Shown here: piece by piece, positions 5,764 to 14,234 of the stretch | How positions within the stretch are numbered: position 1 is the stretch's first letter | Layout of the letters: the number at the start of each line of letters is the position of its first letter | Assembly: GCA_002371755.1 (NCBI GenBank) | Contig: DFGM01000093.1 | Coordinates: 1 to 18,955, forward strand | Direction of reading: 5' to 3' | DNA length: 18,955 bases | Source: Verrucomicrobia bacterium UBA3750 | GTDB lineage: Bacteria; Verrucomicrobiota; Kiritimatiellia; RFP12; UBA1067 | Program-made: the position numbers and the translations under genes | Notes under the pieces: generated by a model | Told to the model about the DNA's origin: nothing | The model's database searches: none | Seen by the model: the letters and a program-made list of their open reading frames with translations, nothing else

Positions 5764-7632
5764 ATGAAATTCGTTAGTTTTACAGGCAAAATGGCGGGGT
5801 TTGCAGGAAAGTTGTTGAAGTGGCTTGCTCTTTGTGCGATACTGTTCCTGGTCAGCCTGTTCTTCCATGAGATCCGTCTGCCTGCTTCCTTTGTCCAGAG
5901 CGTGGCTGAAGAACTTTCCACGCCGGAAGTGTCGGTGAAGTGTGCCGGGGCCGGGTTCGGATTCAAGCGCGGGGTGACATTGCACGGGCTTAGCGTATAC
6001 GACCTCACTTCCACCAACGCCACCATCCCCGTGGCAGGGGCTTCGCTCGTGTGCATCGATCCCATCCGGAACATTGTCACTGCGCGCGATGCATTCTATT
6101 CGCGTCTGCCGGACTCGTATTACGGCGTCGTCTATGCAGAACGCAGTGCGCCGCTGAACATGGAACTGCCCAACCTGCCGGTGTTCCGCCTCGTCCTGGA
6201 GCGGCCCGACATTCTGGGGCTAAGGCCTGCAAAGGCTACAGCGCAGGTGGTGGTGCAGAAGAATCTCATCTCGTTCGACGAAGTGCATGTGGAATGGCCC
6301 GGCAAGGGGAAGAGCGTGGCGGAGGATGGCTACTTCCGCATCGACCTTGCCGAACAGCGTGCGCATGGCGAGGTGCGGGGATTCGCCACACAGCCGCACA
6401 TACGTCCGCTCATCGAGGCGCTCGACATACCGTCCGCCCTGCCCTACTTCGATGCTTTCACCGAAGTTCCTTCGCCGGTAACGTCGGCGGGCGAGTTCGA
6501 TGTCAACCTCGTGAACAACGACTTCAAAATGATGCTCGACCTGCGCCCCGAGATGGGGCGATACAACGGCGTGAAGATGGCGCGCGCAGAGGGGCGGCTC
6601 AACCTCGACGTCAAAACGCGCGGCACGAACTGCTTCATACGCTTCGGCGTGACGATGCCTATAGCCGTAGACCATTCCGGGCGTCAGCTTTCCGGCTCTT
6701 TCGCCGTGAATCTCACAAACGAATACCCGCGCCTCGATTACAACGCCCTTTCGCGGCTCGACCTCAATGACGCGCTCGCCATCGCCGACTTCATCGATCC
6801 ATCCGTCTTCGACTTCGTGCAATGCGAAACCGCGCCCGAGATCACCATCGTGGGCCACTCCGCCACATGCGTGGAGGATTCCGACTGGAACGATCTTGGC
6901 GGCAGCGCCCGCCTTTTGCGCGGAAGCGTATTCGGCTTCAAGGTGCACAACCTGCAGCTCGATTATTCCTTGAAGCGCGACGTGCTGGAACTTTCAAACA
7001 TACGCGCCACCGGCTCTGGCGGCGGCAGCGCACAGGGCGCCGTGACCGTGAACATGCCGGATTTCGACGAGGATAGAATGTCTTTTTCCGCAAAAGCCTC
7101 CCTCACCGACGGCACGATTGCCGAAATCGCGGAGATTTTCGATATCGATACGGCAGGGAAAAGCGGCAGGCTCAACGGGAACGTGGAGCTGTTCGGCCCT
7201 GTGTGCGAAGATATGCACAAACGGCTAAGCGGCAAAGGGCACGTTACCGTGAATGACGGCCATCTTCTTCAGATGAAGCTCTTCGCCGGCCTTACCGAAC
7301 TTCTTTCCAACTGGGTTCCGGGGGTGGGCTACATCGTGAACCAATCCCAAGGCTCAATCGACTTCACGCTGGACAACGGTGTCTTTTCCACCGAGAACCT
7401 CTATATAGAAGGAGGGCTCGTGTCGCTCAAGGGCTGGGGCACGTATTCAATACCCGAAGATTCGCTTGATTTCACCGTGCGGGTGCAGTTCATGAAGAAC
7501 GAAAGCCTGCTCGGCATGATTGTGCATCCCGTGACGTGGCCGTTCACGAAGCTTCTGCTGGAGTTCAAGGCCACGGGTTCGCTGGAAGCCCCGCACTGGG
7601 ACTACATCTCCGTAATCGACCGCGTTCTCTGA
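5764..7632 (+). CDS. AsmA-like membrane-anchored envelope protein
   Basis: A 622-residue protein with one N-terminal membrane segment (about residues 17-34) followed by a long beta-rich soluble part, expected in the periplasm. The closing part (GSIDFTLDNGVFSTENLYIEGG, then LKGWGTYSIPEDSLDFTVRVQF and FKATGSLEAPHWDY) is typical of the AsmA C-terminal region shared with TamB/YhdP/YdbH-like proteins. Members are implicated in phospholipid transport to, or assembly of, the outer membrane. The exact role here is not determined by sequence. The ATG lies 16 bases after the end of tRNA-Glu with only AAAGG about 11 bases upstream. No promoter or terminator separates it from the tRNAs, so its mRNA should be released by tRNA 3' processing. 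Confidence 0.75.
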   Translation: MKFVSFTGKMAGFAGKLLKWLALCAILFLVSLFFHEIRLPASFVQSVAEELSTPEVSVKCAGAGFGFKRGVTLHGLSVYDLTSTNATIPVAGASLVCIDPIRNIVTARDAFYSRLPDSYYGVVYAERSAPLNMELPNLPVFRLVLERPDILGLRPAKATAQVVVQKNLISFDEVHVEWPGKGKSVAEDGYFRIDLAEQRAHGEVRGFATQPHIRPLIEALDIPSALPYFDAFTEVPSPVTSAGEFDVNLVNNDFKMMLDLRPEMGRYNGVKMARAEGRLNLDVKTRGTNCFIRFGVTMPIAVDHSGRQLSGSFAVNLTNEYPRLDYNALSRLDLNDALAIADFIDPSVFDFVQCETAPEITIVGHSATCVEDSDWNDLGGSARLLRGSVFGFKVHNLQLDYSLKRDVLELSNIRATGSGGGSAQGAVTVNMPDFDEDRMSFSAKASLTDGTIAEIAEIFDIDTAGKSGRLNGNVELFGPVCEDMHKRLSGKGHVTVNDGHLLQMKLFAGLTELLSNWVPGVGYIVNQSQGSIDFTLDNGVFSTENLYIEGGLVSLKGWGTYSIPEDSLDFTVRVQFMKNESLLGMIVHPVTWPFTKLLLEFKATGSLEAPHWDYISVIDRVL

Positions 7633-7658
7633 TTGCACGCCTGCCCGGAACACTCGAA

Positions 7659-8525
7659 ATGCACTGGCTGCCGCTTATAGTTTCCTCCGCCTTCGCGCTT
7701 TCGCTCTACGATATATGCAAAAAGCATACCGCCGAAGGCAACCGCACCTTTACCGTTCTGTTGCTTACCACGCTCTGCGGCTTTGCCTTCACGGGGGCGA
7801 TGCTGGCCGCAACGGGCGATTTCGATTGCGTACTTGCGCTGGGCGGCAAGGAAATCGCCCTGCTGTGTGCGAAGGCGCTTATTGTATCGGCGAGCTGGTC
7901 GCTGGCGTATTGGGCCTTGAAGACCCTGCCCGTCACCGTGATGGCGCCCATCCGCGCCACGGGACCGGTGTGGACTACAATAGCCGCGATCATCCTTTTC
8001 GCCGAAATCCCCACCTGGCTGCAGGCGTGCGGCTTCGCGCTCGCTTTTGCCGGATGCATTGCCTTCTCGCTTGCCACGAAACGCGAGGGCTTCACGCTCC
8101 ACTCGCGCGCCATTGTGCTTGCCGCCGGTGCGACGCTGTTTGGCGCCGCAAGCGCGTTATACGACAAGTTCCTTCTCTCCTCGCTCCACATACCGCCCAA
8201 AGCCGTGCTCTTCTTCTTCTTGGGCGCCATGAGCGCAATATACGCCGCCGCCACCCTGATCTCCGCAAGACTAGACAAAACCCCCTTCATCTGGCGCTGG
8301 ACCATCCCGGCCGTCGGCATCCTTCTCGCGATTAGCGACTTTCTGTATTTCTCGGCCGTTTCGTCGCCGGACTCGCGCATATCCATCGTCTCCACCATAC
8401 GCCGCAGCAGCACCATCGGCACATTTCTCATAGGCGGGGCGGTATTCCGCGAGAAGAATCTGCTGCGCAAAGGCATAGCGCTCGCGGCGATTCTGCTGGG
8501 CGTGGTGCTGCTTTCAATCGCGTAG
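7659..8525 (+). CDS. EamA/DMT-superfamily permease
   Basis: A 288-residue, almost wholly hydrophobic protein with about ten predicted membrane helices in two repeated halves (roughly 1-140 and 148-288), the layout of the drug/metabolite transporter EamA family. ALKTLPVTVMAPIRATGPVWTTIAAIILFAE in the first half and STIRRSSTIGTFLIGGAVFREK in the second are the matching helix-end motifs. Substrate and direction cannot be told. The ATG at 7659 is preferred because residue 3 onward enters the first helix and it follows the AsmA-like gene by 26 bases; a longer frame from 7536 would overlap that gene by about 97 bases. It is last in the plus-strand transcript and converges on the GH95 gene with 15 bases between stops. 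Confidence 0.82.
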   Translation: MHWLPLIVSSAFALSLYDICKKHTAEGNRTFTVLLLTTLCGFAFTGAMLAATGDFDCVLALGGKEIALLCAKALIVSASWSLAYWALKTLPVTVMAPIRATGPVWTTIAAIILFAEIPTWLQACGFALAFAGCIAFSLATKREGFTLHSRAIVLAAGATLFGAASALYDKFLLSSLHIPPKAVLFFFLGAMSAIYAAATLISARLDKTPFIWRWTIPAVGILLAISDFLYFSAVSSPDSRISIVSTIRRSSTIGTFLIGGAVFREKNLLRKGIALAAILLGVVLLSIA

Positions 8526-8537
8526 GCTCGCAAGCCT
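8524..8537. terminator. Possible weak bidirectional hairpin between convergent genes
   Basis: AGGCT-CGCA-AGCCT forms a 5-bp stem exactly in the 15-base gap between the EamA and GH95 stop codons. There is no T-run on either side, so an intrinsic terminator is only a guess from position. Confidence 0.3.
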
Positions 8538-8540
8538 CGG

Positions 8541-10616
8541 CTATTTCGCTATCACCCAGCGTCCGTCTTGGGCAGTGGTGCGCAAGCCTTCGCGGGAACG
8601 GATGGAATAACTCTTTATCTTGCCGTTCTCCCATTCCATGTCTACCGTGCCTCCGCCGCGGATGCGCAGACCCTTCACAGAGCCGTTGGCCCATGCGGCC
8701 GGCAGAGCCGGCAGCAGACGCACCATGATTCTGCCGTCTGGCGTCGTCTCGTGACTTTGCACCAGCATCTCGCAGATGGCGGCGACGATGCCGAGGTTGC
8801 CGTCGATTTGGAACGGGGGATGGGTGGCGAAGAAGTTGGGCAGCAGATTGTATCTGACAAGGCCGTTCACCATTTCGCGAGCCTTTTCTGCATTGCCGAG
8901 GCGAGCCCAGAGAGCGGCGCGCCAGGGCCATGTCCAGCTGCGGCGCGAATCCTTCGTGGTGGTGCGCCCCACGGAAAGCGAGACTTCCGCTGCGGCGGCC
9001 AATTCCGGCGTCGCCGCACGGGTGATGGTGCGCCCTGGATACACGGCAAAGAGGTGGGATGTGTGGCGGTGGTCGTCGCCGGGCTTGTCTATATCCTTCT
9101 GCCACTCCTGAAGCTGGCCGAAGCGCCCGATTTTGTTGCCGCCGAGGCGGGAGAGGATGGCCTTCAAATCCGAGGCATCCATGCCAAGCGTTTCACGCGC
9201 CTCGATATTGCAGGCGAGGAGTTCGGCCACAATCTGCTGGTCGTGCATCACGCCGTCGGCGACGGGACCGTGCTCCGGGCTCCAGCCGTCCTTTACGAGC
9301 AATTCGCCGCCGGGCGATTCGACAAGCCTCTTTATGACGAATGCCGTGGCGTCTTCGAGGAGCGGCAGGGCGGATTCCCTAAGATACTCCCTGCGCGCCG
9401 GGTCGTCGGGAGACATAAAAAGGCAGTGGTCGTACGCCATCACGGCAAGCCACGGTGCGCCGGCGAAGTTCCACTTCCAGCCGCCGCCGCCGAATGCGTT
9501 CAGCGAGGTGCGGTATGCCACGCCCGGAACGCCGGGAAATGCAAGCGCGGTCTCCTTGGATGCGGTGCGCTCGTTGACCTTCTTCAGCCAATCCGTCACG
9601 GGAAGCCAAAGCCCGGAAAGGTTTGCGCTCTCCACGCCCCAGTAGTTCATCTGGATATTGATGTTGGTGTGGTAGTCGGAGTGCCAGGCGGGCTTGTTCT
9701 TGTTGTTCCATATGCCTTGGAGGTTGGCGGGAAGCGTGCCCGGACGCGACGACGATATAAGCAGATACCGCCCGAAGTTGAAGAGCGTCTCTGCCATATC
9801 CGCCTCGGGCGTATCGCCGAGATTCAGTTCTACGGTCGAATACCAGCGGCGGTAGTCGGCAATGTGCGAAGATTTGAGAGCGTTGAAGTCGCCCGTGAAG
9901 GCGGTTTCATATGGCTGGCAAGGCTGACCGAGGCCGAAATCCTCCCGATTCAGGTCGTAGCCAGTCTTCGCCCTGAGGTAGACTATCATCTCCGGCCTAT
10001 CCTTCGCGAACTCGATATCCGCGCGCGCCGTATAGGCAAGACCGTTCGGCAGCACGCCGCTGAAGGCGAGGGAGTTTTCGCCTGCGCGCACTGTGGTTTC
10101 GCCATGTGCTCCCGTGAGCGTGACATGCGCCGTGAAGTTGCTTGCCGCGGTGAACCTCATGGCGATGACATCGGCGGGGGCGCTCGCGAATGCCTCGCGC
10201 TTGATGCCGAGGGCGCTCGCTTCCACGGTATGGACTGCAGTCGCGAGGTCGAGTGTGCGCTTGTAGCCGATGCGTTCCGGGCTTGCGTCATACTCCGCGC
10301 CGTCGAACTCAACCACCAGTTCGCCGAAGTTCTGGTAGTCGCCGACGGTATTATCCGTGGCAATACTCTTCTTTTCGCCCACAGTCCCGGTGATATTCTT
10401 GTCGCCTGTCCAAAGGGAGTCCACATTGAACTGCACGGCCTCGCGCTTGATGCCGCCCGTAAGCATCGCGCCAAGCCTGCCGTTGCCTATCGGATAACGT
10501 TCCTTCTGCCAGGCGAGCTCGCTTTCGCCGCCGGGCCGCCCCGAAACTATGCACTCCGCACCCAACACGGCGCCGGCAACAAGCGCCGCCGCCGCTACAA
10601 TGTATGATTTAGCCAT
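8541..10616 (-). CDS. Secreted glycoside hydrolase family 95 (alpha-L-fucosidase-like)
   Basis: Hydrolyses terminal alpha-linked fucose (1,2-linked in the best-known member) or, in some relatives, alpha-galactose, outside the cytoplasm. The 691-residue protein begins with a signal peptide (AAAALVAGAVLGA, residues 8-20). The N-terminal domain contains PIGNGRLGAMLTGG (42-55) and NVDSLWTGD (64-72). Catalytic-domain matches to bifidobacterial AfcA are the Asn pair in YHTNINIQMNYW (Asn318, Asn320), the general acid Glu448 in GWSPEHGP, and Asp605 in HPPFQIDGN. The C-terminal RLLPALPAAWANGSVKGLRIRGG is also family-typical. At 691 residues it is short for the family (about 750-800). Tandem ATGs occur at 10619 and 10616; GGAGA is better spaced for the second. 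It follows proS by about 25 bases with no visible promoter. Confidence 0.9.
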   Translation of the reverse strand: MAKSYIVAAAALVAGAVLGAECIVSGRPGGESELAWQKERYPIGNGRLGAMLTGGIKREAVQFNVDSLWTGDKNITGTVGEKKSIATDNTVGDYQNFGELVVEFDGAEYDASPERIGYKRTLDLATAVHTVEASALGIKREAFASAPADVIAMRFTAASNFTAHVTLTGAHGETTVRAGENSLAFSGVLPNGLAYTARADIEFAKDRPEMIVYLRAKTGYDLNREDFGLGQPCQPYETAFTGDFNALKSSHIADYRRWYSTVELNLGDTPEADMAETLFNFGRYLLISSSRPGTLPANLQGIWNNKNKPAWHSDYHTNINIQMNYWGVESANLSGLWLPVTDWLKKVNERTASKETALAFPGVPGVAYRTSLNAFGGGGWKWNFAGAPWLAVMAYDHCLFMSPDDPARREYLRESALPLLEDATAFVIKRLVESPGGELLVKDGWSPEHGPVADGVMHDQQIVAELLACNIEARETLGMDASDLKAILSRLGGNKIGRFGQLQEWQKDIDKPGDDHRHTSHLFAVYPGRTITRAATPELAAAAEVSLSVGRTTTKDSRRSWTWPWRAALWARLGNAEKAREMVNGLVRYNLLPNFFATHPPFQIDGNLGIVAAICEMLVQSHETTPDGRIMVRLLPALPAAWANGSVKGLRIRGGGTVDMEWENGKIKSYSIRSREGLRTTAQDGRWVIAK

Positions 10617-10641
10617 CATCTCTCCGAATCGTATGGTATTG

Positions 10642-12375
10642 CTATCCCAACGCGAGCGCCGCCTTCACGGCGGAAGCCGCCTCCTCGCTCTTCACGATGC
10701 GCGTCTTGGACTTGTCTTCGTCGCGGCGCTTGATTTCCACGCCGCCGTTGGCAAGCCCCTTCGCCCCCACGACCACGCGCACCGGGAACCCGATGAGATC
10801 GGCGTCTTTGAACTTCACGCCAGGACGCTCCTCGCGGTCATCCACGATAACATCGATGCCAGCCGCTTCGAGTTCGGCTTCCAGCGATTCGGCGATGGCG
10901 GCCACCTCGGGGACGGAAGGATCCAGAAGGTCAATGACCACCTGGAAGGGCGCCACGCTCGCAGGCCACACGATGCCATCCTTGTCATGCTTCTTTTCGA
11001 TGATGGCCTGCAGGGTGCGGCTCACGCCGACGCCATAACAACCCATGATGATGACGTTCTCTTCAAGCTTGTCGTTCTTGTAGACGGCATTGAAAGCCTT
11101 GGTATACTTCGTGCCCAGCTTGAACACCTGCCCCACCTCGATGCCGCGCTTGATTTCCATCGTGCCGCCGCAATGCGGACACACGTCGCCCGCCTTGACG
11201 ATGCAAAGGTCGGCGTAATCCTCCTCTTTTATAGAAGTATCGCGCTTCAAGTCGACGTTCTTGAGATGGTAGTCGTCCTTGTTGGCGCCCACAATGCGCC
11301 CCGTGGCGCCGGCGAGCGAGGAATCCGCGATGATGCGAAGGTCCTTGGAGACGGGATTTACGGGTCCGACGGAGCCGGCGTTCGCGCCTGTCGCTTCCAG
11401 CACGGCGTCGAATCCGGCAAGTTCCAGACTCTTCGCGCCGAGGAAGCGCTTGACCTTCACCTCGTTGACATCGCGGTCGCCCGGCACGCACACCATCACA
11501 GGCTTGCCGTCTGCCATGTATACGAGGCTCTTTACGAAGGCTTCCGGCGGGAGATGCATGAATGCGGCGACTTCTTCAATCGTCTTCGCATTGGGAGTGG
11601 CTACTTCCTCCGGCAACGCCTCGGGCGTCGCGCCGGCAACGGCCGGGACATGGGCGAGGGCGCGCTCGGCGCGCTCCAGATTGGCGGCATAACCGCACTT
11701 TCCACACCAGGCGATGCCATCTTCGCCGGCATCGGCGAGCACGTGGAACTCGTGGGTGAGGCTATCGCCCATATCGCCGCCATCGGCCTGCACGGGGACG
11801 GCTTCCACGCCGCAACGCTTGTAGATGCGCTCGTAGGCGTGGTACATGTTCCAGTAGCTCTTGTCCGCTCCTTCGGCATCGGTATCGAAGGAGTAGGCAT
11901 CCTTCATCAGAAACTCCTTGGAACGCATGAGCCCGAAACGCGGACGCGTCTCGTCACGGAACTTCCACTGTATCTGGTAGATGGAAAGCGGCAGTTGGCG
12001 ATAGGAGGAGACTATTCCCTTCACAAAGTCGGTAAAGACTTCCTCCGCCGTGGGCCCGAGGGCGTATTCGCGCTCGGCGCGGTCCTTGAGCTTGAACATA
12101 TTCGGGCCCATGGCGTCCCAGCGGCCTGTGGTGCGCCAGAGTTCCGCCGGCTGCAGGATGGGCATCACGACCTCCTGAGCGCCTGCGCGGTCCATCTCCT
12201 CTCGCACAATCTGCTGTATCTTCTTCAGGGTGCGCATGCCGAGCGGCATGAAGGAGTAGAGCCCGCCGGCCACCTTGCGCACAAGCCCTGCGCGAACGAG
12301 CAGCTTGTGCGAATCTATTTCCGCATCAGCGGGAACTTCCCGCAGAGTCTGAATCAATGCCTTAGTCCATTTCAT
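10642..12375 (-). CDS. proS: Prolyl-tRNA synthetase, bacterial type with editing insertion
   Basis: Charges tRNA-Pro with proline in the cytoplasm. The 577-residue length and domain order are those of bacterial ProRS: motif 2 region IQWKFRDETRPRFGLMRSKE (135-154), the INS editing domain at about 224-408, and motif 3 GCYGVGVSRTLQAIIE (445-460), then an anticodon-binding domain. Lys282 in AFVKSLVY aligns with E. coli Lys279, needed for clearing mischarged Ala-tRNA-Pro. Two Cys pairs (CGKC at 224-227 and CPHC at 399-402) flank the insertion. The ATG sits only 11 bases below the -10 box, so the mRNA is probably nearly leaderless. The GH95 gene follows in the same direction. Confidence 0.97.
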   Translation of the reverse strand: MKWTKALIQTLREVPADAEIDSHKLLVRAGLVRKVAGGLYSFMPLGMRTLKKIQQIVREEMDRAGAQEVVMPILQPAELWRTTGRWDAMGPNMFKLKDRAEREYALGPTAEEVFTDFVKGIVSSYRQLPLSIYQIQWKFRDETRPRFGLMRSKEFLMKDAYSFDTDAEGADKSYWNMYHAYERIYKRCGVEAVPVQADGGDMGDSLTHEFHVLADAGEDGIAWCGKCGYAANLERAERALAHVPAVAGATPEALPEEVATPNAKTIEEVAAFMHLPPEAFVKSLVYMADGKPVMVCVPGDRDVNEVKVKRFLGAKSLELAGFDAVLEATGANAGSVGPVNPVSKDLRIIADSSLAGATGRIVGANKDDYHLKNVDLKRDTSIKEEDYADLCIVKAGDVCPHCGGTMEIKRGIEVGQVFKLGTKYTKAFNAVYKNDKLEENVIIMGCYGVGVSRTLQAIIEKKHDKDGIVWPASVAPFQVVIDLLDPSVPEVAAIAESLEAELEAAGIDVIVDDREERPGVKFKDADLIGFPVRVVVGAKGLANGGVEIKRRDEDKSKTRIVKSEEAASAVKAALALG

Positions 12376-12386
12376 AGCGGTTGGAT

Positions 12387-12415
12387 ATTATACCAAACAT
12401 TCGCCTCCGGCGCAA
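12387..12415 (-). promoter_or_regulatory. Promoter of proS (and probably the GH95 gene)
   Basis: The minus strand carries -35 TTGCGC at 12415-12410, a 17-base spacer and extended -10 TTTGGTATAATAT (TATAAT at 12392-12387). The -35 is identical to that of both tRNA promoters. The start is predicted near 12380, leaving about 5 bases before the ATG at 12375. Confidence 0.82.
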
Positions 12416-12431
12416 ATGCCGGGAATGAGGG

Positions 12432-14234
12432 TCACTTGAGTCTAGAGAGCGAATCGATGGCGCGCAGGCGGATGGCCCTGTCTTCCGCGAGTGCGAAAGG
12501 GCGGAGGATGCGGAGTGCTGCGTCCTTTTTGCCGAGGTGCGCGAAAGTCTCTGCGAGGCGGAATGTGGCCTCGGTTTTGGAATAAAAGCGTTCCGGGGCG
12601 GCGAGGGAAGCGGCAAAGGCGCGCTCCGCCAAGCCCCAATCGCCATCCGCCATGGCGGCGATGCCAAGCGCCTCGGCCATCATCCCGCGCCTGTCCAAAG
12701 CCGGATTCGCGGCAATCTTGACCGTGAGAGCGCGAACTTCGTCCATATCGGCATTTTCGCCCCGGCACGCAAGGGCGTAAGCGAGCACTTCCGCCGTGGA
12801 ATCGTGTGGCGAAAGCGCGTAGGAGCGGCGCATCATCTCGAGTCCCTCGTCCATTCTGCCCAGGCGGGCGCAGTATTCGCTGCCCACATGCTGCAAGGCG
12901 CGCCAATGGTCAGGCTCGAAGCAGAGCGTGCGCGAAAACGCCGTGAAGTCGTTGCGATAGGAGGAAATCACCGGATATGCAGCGCAGGCATAGAGTCCAG
13001 CGACGGCGGCAAGGAGGATACGGCCGCGCAAATCCATCCGCGCGACCCACGCGGCGAGCAGGATGGAAAACGCGACTGCGGGCATGTAGAGGAAACGGTC
13101 CGCACGCGAGGCGTCGCCAAACGCCCCGAAAAGCCCGCTGACCGGCAAGAACGAGACGGCAAAAAAACCGGCGGCAAAGATGAAAAGCCGTCTCTTTTCT
13201 CCTTTCAAGCGTATCGCCAAGAGCGCAAACACCGCCAAACCGCACAACATTGCCGCGATTCCGGCCGATACCGGCACGCTGGCCGTATCCATGTAGTCGT
13301 AATGGACGCCCCACGGGACCAGCGTTTGCACCAAGGAGAATGCGATATTGGCGCCGCACAACCCAAGGCGCTCCAAGAACGGCACATGCGTAACGGCGAC
13401 TTGCGCCATTCCCTCGGGATGGGTCTGCGATACGGTGGCGACGAGGCCGGTGAGCAGCGAAATGATGCCGATGCCGATATAGCACGCAACCTTCCGGCGG
13501 CGCAGCAAGACGGAATCGGCAAGAAAGGCCAAGAGAGGGAAACAAACGGCGGTCGGCTTGGAAAGGCAGGCGAGGAGACAGCAAAGCGTGCCCAGGACAT
13601 GCCGCGAACGCATCCAAGCCATGAGGCCGAGAAGAGACCATATCGTCCAAAGTTCCTCCTTGCGGGAGGCGATCCACGCGACAGCCTCGACGCGCTGCGG
13701 ATGAAGCGCCCACACGAGCGTCGCAATGAAGGCTCCCCATGTGCAGGCGCGGCTCTCTTCTCCTTGAGGTAATTTCAAAACCCCCGAATATATCTCACGC
13801 CAAGTTCGCCAAGTGCGCGAAGTTTTGTTTTTAGGGTCACTTTGCGAACTTAGCGGACTTTGCGTGAGACTAAAAAGAGGGGTTTGCAACTGGCTCCCTT
13901 TAATAAGGGCGAGGATGCGGCAGAGGAACGCGAAAACGAGGCATGCGGCAATGGCATGGAGAGCGACGTTCACGATATGGTGCACATGCCAGCCACCCCC
14001 GAAAAATGTCACATCCCCCATATAGGAAAGGAAAGTGAACGGCATCCATATGCCGCCGTAGCGCGTACGCGAGAGCGCCTCGGACACATTGTGCCACGCA
14101 AGGCCGCCCGTGACGAAGTCGCACCCTGCGGTATATCCCCAGTCGTCAAGCCGCAGGTATGCGAAATCCCAGGCGGGCGCATAGAGAAGCGTCACCAGAG
14201 CGGCAATAAGGATATATGGCAGAAAGCGTCTCAT
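12432..14234 (-). CDS. TMTC/GT-C-like membrane glycosyltransferase with TPR-like C-terminus
   Basis: A 600-residue membrane protein resembling the bacterial TMTC/PMT-like glycosyltransferases, which use lipid-linked sugars on the outer face of the membrane. The first loop carries the acidic pair Asp30-Asp31 (LDDWGY) expected for a GT-C catalytic site. WMPFTFLSYMGD (63-74), HHIVNVALHAIAA (85-97) and ALHPQRVEAVAWIASRKEE (176-194) are family landmarks. Many membrane helices follow to about residue 420. The last 180 residues are soluble, helical and TPR-like (residues 440-600). Residues 112-165 form a hydrophilic linker without family counterpart, part of it encoded by a palindrome (separate entry). 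The start is ATG 14234, overlapping the GH43 stop by one base (TGATG); a TTG at 14237 is the alternative. Acceptor and sugar are unknown. Confidence 0.78.
   Translation of the reverse strand: MRRFLPYILIAALVTLLYAPAWDFAYLRLDDWGYTAGCDFVTGGLAWHNVSEALSRTRYGGIWMPFTFLSYMGDVTFFGGGWHVHHIVNVALHAIAACLVFAFLCRILALIKGSQLQTPLFSLTQSPLSSQSDPKNKTSRTWRTWREIYSGVLKLPQGEESRACTWGAFIATLVWALHPQRVEAVAWIASRKEELWTIWSLLGLMAWMRSRHVLGTLCCLLACLSKPTAVCFPLLAFLADSVLLRRRKVACYIGIGIISLLTGLVATVSQTHPEGMAQVAVTHVPFLERLGLCGANIAFSLVQTLVPWGVHYDYMDTASVPVSAGIAAMLCGLAVFALLAIRLKGEKRRLFIFAAGFFAVSFLPVSGLFGAFGDASRADRFLYMPAVAFSILLAAWVARMDLRGRILLAAVAGLYACAAYPVISSYRNDFTAFSRTLCFEPDHWRALQHVGSEYCARLGRMDEGLEMMRRSYALSPHDSTAEVLAYALACRGENADMDEVRALTVKIAANPALDRRGMMAEALGIAAMADGDWGLAERAFAASLAAPERFYSKTEATFRLAETFAHLGKKDAALRILRPFALAEDRAIRLRAIDSLSRLK
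13778..13885. repeat. Palindromic element in frame inside the TMTC-like gene
   Basis: Two 30-base arms, 13793-13822 and 13840-13869, match as an inverted repeat at 25 of 30 positions around a 17-base loop. Each arm is three tandem 9-mers of the form NCGCNAAGT, ending in TCTCAC outward. A second inverted pair, AAACCCC at 13778-13784 and GGGGTTT at 13879-13885, brackets it 8-9 bases further out, giving 108 bp (36 codons). The frame stays open: the inner arms and loop encode about residues 122-148. I recall similar TCTCACGC-plus-CAAAG palindromes scattered in environmental bacterial genomes, but cannot search here. Confidence 0.88.

Noticed and set aside
8568..10607. A 679-codon plus-strand frame antisense to the GH95 gene
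   Set aside because: The GH95 reading has signal peptide and catalytic motifs; the antisense frame has no domain features and mirrors its codon bias.
10549..12585. A 678-codon plus-strand frame antisense to proS
   Set aside because: proS is unmistakable on the other strand; this frame also crosses the proS promoter and the end of two other genes.
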